From Pseudomonadota bacterium (GTDB lineage Bacteria; Pseudomonadota; Alphaproteobacteria; Ferrovibrionales; Ferrovibrionaceae): DNA of 8,968 nucleotides. The stretch covers positions 1 to 8,968 of the forward strand of contig JAJYTL010000115.1 of NCBI GenBank assembly GCA_021793055.1. Direction: 5' to 3'. Within the stretch, counting starts at the first letter, position 1; each line of letters starts with the position of its first letter. The notes below the pieces were generated by a model that saw only the letters and a program-made list of their open reading frames with translations, did no database searches and was not told the origin of the DNA. Below are positions 6,419 to 8,968 of this stretch, one piece after another. Both the position numbers and the translations under genes were made by a program.

Positions 6419-6949
6419 GTGACCGACATCAAATCCAAGATTCGCACCATCCCCGACTACCCGAAGAAGGGGATTATGTTCCGCGACATCACCACGCTTC
6501 TCGGCGATGCCCGGGGTTTCCGCAAGATCGTCGACGAACTGGTGCAGGTCCACGCCGGTTCGGGCATCACCAAGGTTGCCGGCATCGAGGCGCGCGGCTT
6601 CATCCTGGGCGGCGCTGTCTCGCATCAGCTTTCCTTGGGCTTCATCCCGGTGCGCAAGAAGGGCAAGCTGCCGTGGGAGACCATCGGCGAGGACTATGCG
6701 CTCGAATACGGCACAGACCGGGTCGAAATTCACGCCGACGCGGTGACCAAGGGCGACCGCGTGCTGCTGATCGACGACCTGATCGCGACCGGCGGCACGG
6801 CGCAGGCGGCGGTCAACCTGATGCGCCGCGCCGGCGCCGAGGTGGTCGGCGCGTCGTTCATCATCGACCTGCCCGATCTCGGCGGGCGCAAGCGACTCGA
6901 GGGCATGGGCGTCAAGGTGCTGACCCTGGTCGAGTTCGAGGGCGACTGA
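6419..6949 (+). CDS. apt: Adenine phosphoribosyltransferase
   Basis: A 176-residue cytoplasmic purine salvage enzyme that converts adenine and PRPP to AMP and pyrophosphate. The N-terminus, IRTIPDYPKKGIMFRDITTLL, is diagnostic for APRT. GIEARGFILG follows, then VRKKGKLPWETIGEDYALEYG, the flexible-loop region, and the PRPP-binding motif VLLIDDLIATGGTA at 115-128 with its Asp119-Asp120 pair. Length is standard. The start is GTG at 6419, preceded by CAGGAG (6405-6410) eight bases away; no ATG fits as well. It follows mtnP by 44 bases on the same strand with no terminator between them, so the two probably form an operon in which MtnP supplies adenine. Confidence 0.97.
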   Translation: MTDIKSKIRTIPDYPKKGIMFRDITTLLGDARGFRKIVDELVQVHAGSGITKVAGIEARGFILGGAVSHQLSLGFIPVRKKGKLPWETIGEDYALEYGTDRVEIHADAVTKGDRVLLIDDLIATGGTAQAAVNLMRRAGAEVVGASFIIDLPDLGGRKRLEGMGVKVLTLVEFEGD

Positions 6950-7007
6950 GGCCGCGCCCGGCCGGCGTCTCGTCGGCCGATACGAAAATTCGAGAAGGGA
7001 GACGGCG

Positions 7008-7445
7008 ATGGCGGGTTTCTATGTGGCGAAAGGCGATCAGGTGACCTTCGCCAAGACCGTGGGCGAGACCGACGTCTATATGTTCGCGGGCATCAGCGGC
7101 GATTTCGCCGGCAACCACGTGAACGAGGAGTTCATGAAGCGCTCGTCCTATGGCAGGCGCATCGCTCATGGCGCGCTCATGGTCGCCTACATGTCGACCG
7201 CCTCGACGATGATGATCCTGAAGGCGGCGCCGGACAACGCCGAGGAGACCGCGGTCTCGCTCGGTTACGACGGGGTGCGCTTCCTCAAGCCGGTCTTCTT
7301 CAACGACACGGTGACCATCACCTACACCATCCGCGAGATCGACGTCTCGAAGCGCCGCGCCAAGGCCGATATCGCCGTCACCAACCAGCACGGCGATACC
7401 GTCGCGGTCGCGCTGCATCACCTGAAATGGGTGAAAAACACCTGA
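7008..7445 (+). CDS. MaoC-like dehydratase ((R)-enoyl-CoA hydratase type)
   Basis: A 145-residue single hot-dog-fold protein. The core FAGISGDFAGNHVNEEFMKR (26-45), then GRRIAHGALM, matches the hydratase-2 motif of MaoC/PhaJ proteins, with Asp32 and His37 as the expected catalytic pair and RIAHG completing the site. Members of this family hydrate trans-2-enoyl-CoA to (R)-3-hydroxyacyl-CoA, or act on related thioesters in fatty acid, polyhydroxyalkanoate or dicarboxylic acid metabolism. The chain length and substrate cannot be read from sequence, so no symbol is given. GAAGGGAGA lies six to eight bases before the ATG. It follows apt by 58 bases; a small CGGCCG hairpin (6959-6979) sits in that gap but has no T-tract. 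The racemase gene begins 26 bases after its stop, suggesting co-transcription. Confidence 0.88.
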   Translation: MAGFYVAKGDQVTFAKTVGETDVYMFAGISGDFAGNHVNEEFMKRSSYGRRIAHGALMVAYMSTASTMMILKAAPDNAEETAVSLGYDGVRFLKPVFFNDTVTITYTIREIDVSKRRAKADIAVTNQHGDTVAVALHHLKWVKNT

Positions 7446-7471
7446 CGCAGCGGCGATCTGAGGCGGAATAG

Positions 7472-8182
7472 ATGAAGCGGATCGGCATTCTCGGCGGCTC
7501 GAGCGACCAGGCGACGGCCGATTACTACCGCCGTCTCAACCAAGCGGTGAACGAACGTCTCGGCGGCTGGAACACCGCCGAGTTGATCATCAGTTCGATG
7601 AACTTCGGCTTCTGCGCCGCCCGCGTCCGCGACGGCCGCTGGCAGGAACTCGGCGCCTACCTTGCCGAACGCGCGCGCGCCCTGGAGGGCGCCGGCGCGG
7701 AGATCCTGCTTTGCGTCTCCAACACGCTGCATCGCACGGCGCCGATCTTTACCGCCGGGCTCGCGATCCCCTTTCTCCATATCGTCGATCCCACGGCGCG
7801 GGCGATTCGCGCCCAGGGCCTCAGCCGCGTCGCCCTGCTCGGCACCAAGCCGGTGATGGCGACCGACTTCCTGAGCCGCCGCTACGCCGAGAATTTCGGC
7901 GTCAACACCATGGCGCCGACGCCGGAAGAGCAGGACCTGGTCGACCACATCATCTTCGACGAGCTCTGCCGCGGGCGCTTCACCGCCGAATCCAAGGCCG
8001 CCTATCTCGAAATCGTCGACCGCATGCGGGGGCGCGGCGCCGAGGGCGTCATCCTTGGCTGCACCGAAATCCCGCTCCTTATCGCGCAAGATGACCGGCC
8101 CGGAATGCCGATGTTCGACACCACCGGGCTGCATGTCGAGGCCGCGGTCGATTTCGCGCTCGGCTCGGAGCCAGCAGCCTAG
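7472..8182 (+). CDS. Aspartate/glutamate racemase family protein (YgeA/RacX-like)
   Basis: A 236-residue protein of the PLP-independent Asp/Glu racemase family, which moves the alpha proton using two acid/base residues. Landmarks: MKRIGILGGSSDQATADYYR with the family's N-terminal loop, the first active-site segment LLCVSNTLHR (78-87), FLHIVDPTARAIR, and the second segment ILGCTEIPLL (194-203) with Cys197. In the classical enzymes the first segment reads CNT; here the residue before Asn-Thr is Ser83, and the nearby Cys81 is out of register. From memory of the family, E. coli YgeA has a Thr83/Cys197 pair at exactly these positions, so this protein looks like a Ser83/Cys197 variant of that subgroup. 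The likely substrates are Asp, Glu or a similar acid, but other reactions occur in the superfamily. AGGCGG precedes the ATG, and the gene follows the MaoC gene by 26 bases. It converges on the CoA-transferase gene with 24 bases between them. Confidence 0.85.
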   Translation: MKRIGILGGSSDQATADYYRRLNQAVNERLGGWNTAELIISSMNFGFCAARVRDGRWQELGAYLAERARALEGAGAEILLCVSNTLHRTAPIFTAGLAIPFLHIVDPTARAIRAQGLSRVALLGTKPVMATDFLSRRYAENFGVNTMAPTPEEQDLVDHIIFDELCRGRFTAESKAAYLEIVDRMRGRGAEGVILGCTEIPLLIAQDDRPGMPMFDTTGLHVEAAVDFALGSEPAA

Positions 8183-8206
8183 CGCGGGGGATCATGCTCT
8201 CAGCAT

Positions 8207-8968
8207 TTAGTCCCGGCCGGCCGACGGCAGGCCGATAACGCCAGCCCGCGCCAGCGCCGCGATCTCGTTTTCTCCATAGCCGATCTCCGCCATCACCTCG
8301 GCGGTCTGCGCGCCGAGCGGCTGCGGCACCAGGCGGACTTCCGGCGTCTTGCCATCGTAGCGGATCGGGTGATCGAGCAGCGTGATCGGCGTTCCGGTCG
8401 CGCCCGCGAGCGCGACGAAGCTTTTGTTGTGGCGCACCTGCGGGTCGGCCAGAACCTCATCGTAGCCGTTGATCGGCGCATGCCAGATGCCGGCCGCGGT
8501 CATCGCCTGGCACCACGCGTCGCGGTCGCGCCGCTTCAAGGCCTCGGCGACAAGGGCAGCGATCTCCGTCCGCCGCGCATAGCCTTCGGCATCGGGAATC
8601 GCCGCCAGCGCCGGCACTTCCAAGACACGGCCGAGCACCGCGAGCGGCGAGAGCGAGAGCGCGAGCGAGCCGGATTTCGTCTCGTAGATGCCGTAGGGAC
8701 CGGGAAAATACCAGCCGCCGAGATGATCGTCGGGAACCGCCGTGCTCGCCGGACTCTCGCCGTTCAGATAGCAGACGAAGGATTCAGTCTGCAGGTCGAG
8801 CGCCGCCGACAGCAGACTGACATCGACGCGGCAGCCGCGACCGTTGCGCTCGCGGCCGGCGAGCGCGGCAAGAATGCCAAGGGCGAACAAGGCGGCGCCG
8901 TGATGATCGGCCGCCGAGACGCCGACGGCGCGAGGCCCGGCTGTGCCGCCGTTGATCGCGGCGAGGCC
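8207..8968 (-). CDS. CaiB/BaiF family CoA-transferase, C-terminal part (5' end outside window)
   Basis: Open from the right edge to TAA at 8207-8209, 253 residues of a family that is usually about 380-400 long. The visible N-terminal stretch reads GPRAVGVSAADHHGAALFAL, then GILAALAGRERNGRGCRVDVSLLSAALDL; this AAD-GILAAL-RER-GRG-VDVSLL series is characteristic of class III CoA-transferases. Later parts include GWYFPGPYGIYETKSG and a C-terminal segment with DPQVRHNKSFVAL and ITLLDHPIRYDGKTP, also typical. The catalytic aspartate forming the acyl-CoA anhydride lies either in or just before the start of the visible part and cannot be assigned. The enzyme moves CoA between two carboxylic acids; substrates are unknown. 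The TTG at 8888-8890 is inside conserved sequence and is not the start. Proximity to a MaoC dehydratase hints at acyl-CoA metabolism, but the strands are opposite. Confidence 0.92.
   Translation of the reverse strand, partial: GLAAINGGTAGPRAVGVSAADHHGAALFALGILAALAGRERNGRGCRVDVSLLSAALDLQTESFVCYLNGESPASTAVPDDHLGGWYFPGPYGIYETKSGSLALSLSPLAVLGRVLEVPALAAIPDAEGYARRTEIAALVAEALKRRDRDAWCQAMTAAGIWHAPINGYDEVLADPQVRHNKSFVALAGATGTPITLLDHPIRYDGKTPEVRLVPQPLGAQTAEVMAEIGYGENEIAALARAGVIGLPSAGRD

Noticed and set aside
6959..6979. Hairpin between apt and the MaoC gene as a terminator
   Set aside because: Only a six-base CGGCCG stem with a nine-base loop and no following T-tract.
8207..8890. TTG at 8888-8890 as the true start of the CoA-transferase
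   Set aside because: Family-conserved residues (GPRAVGVSAADHHGAA) continue upstream in the same frame to the window edge, so the gene is cut by the edge rather than short.

Overview
The window is GC-rich, densely packed chromosomal DNA that reads as an alphaproteobacterium, most likely Rhodospirillales-like. This is inferred from gene content and protein style: short-C-terminus HemF of the alphaproteobacterial type, a TrmL-type SPOUT methyltransferase divergent from cytochrome bc1 genes, separate cytochrome b and c1 genes, and an MtnP/Apt pair. The sequence does not fix the genus. It holds ten genes, two of them cut by the window edges. I see no tRNA or rRNA gene, insertion sequence, phage gene or CRISPR array.

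Layout. (1) Positions 1-850: 3' part of a CCA tRNA nucleotidyltransferase, followed by a GC hairpin that looks like a terminator. (2) 940-1557: a glutathione S-transferase. (3) 1570-2942, minus strand: a two-gene unit, trmL then hemF, joined by a 4-base ATGA overlap; hemF converges on the GST gene with only 12 bases between the stops. (4) 2943-3281: a 339-base divergent intergenic region with no credible gene. (5) 3282-5308: cytochrome b and cytochrome c1 of the bc1 complex, joined by a TAATG overlap and closed by a strong terminator whose stem is a 28-base perfect palindrome. The Rieske gene that usually begins this operon is not in the window. (6) 5487-6949: mtnP and apt, consecutive steps of methylthioadenosine/adenine salvage. 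(7) 7008-8182: a MaoC-fold dehydratase and an Asp/Glu racemase-family protein, continuing in the same direction with short gaps. (8) 8207-8968, minus strand: C-terminal part of a CaiB/BaiF CoA-transferase, running off the right edge.

How the genes fit together. HemF makes a heme precursor and the adjacent operon makes the heme proteins of respiratory complex III; whether they are co-regulated is not shown. MtnP releases adenine from methylthioadenosine and Apt turns that adenine into AMP, so this pair is a clear metabolic unit. The MaoC protein, racemase and CoA-transferase are individually recognisable, but their substrates cannot be read from sequence.

This is mostly an ordinary housekeeping region and I found no evidence of a new multi-gene system. 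The points most worth a second look are the bc1 operon without its Rieske gene and the racemase whose first catalytic cysteine position is serine (Ser83/Cys197).
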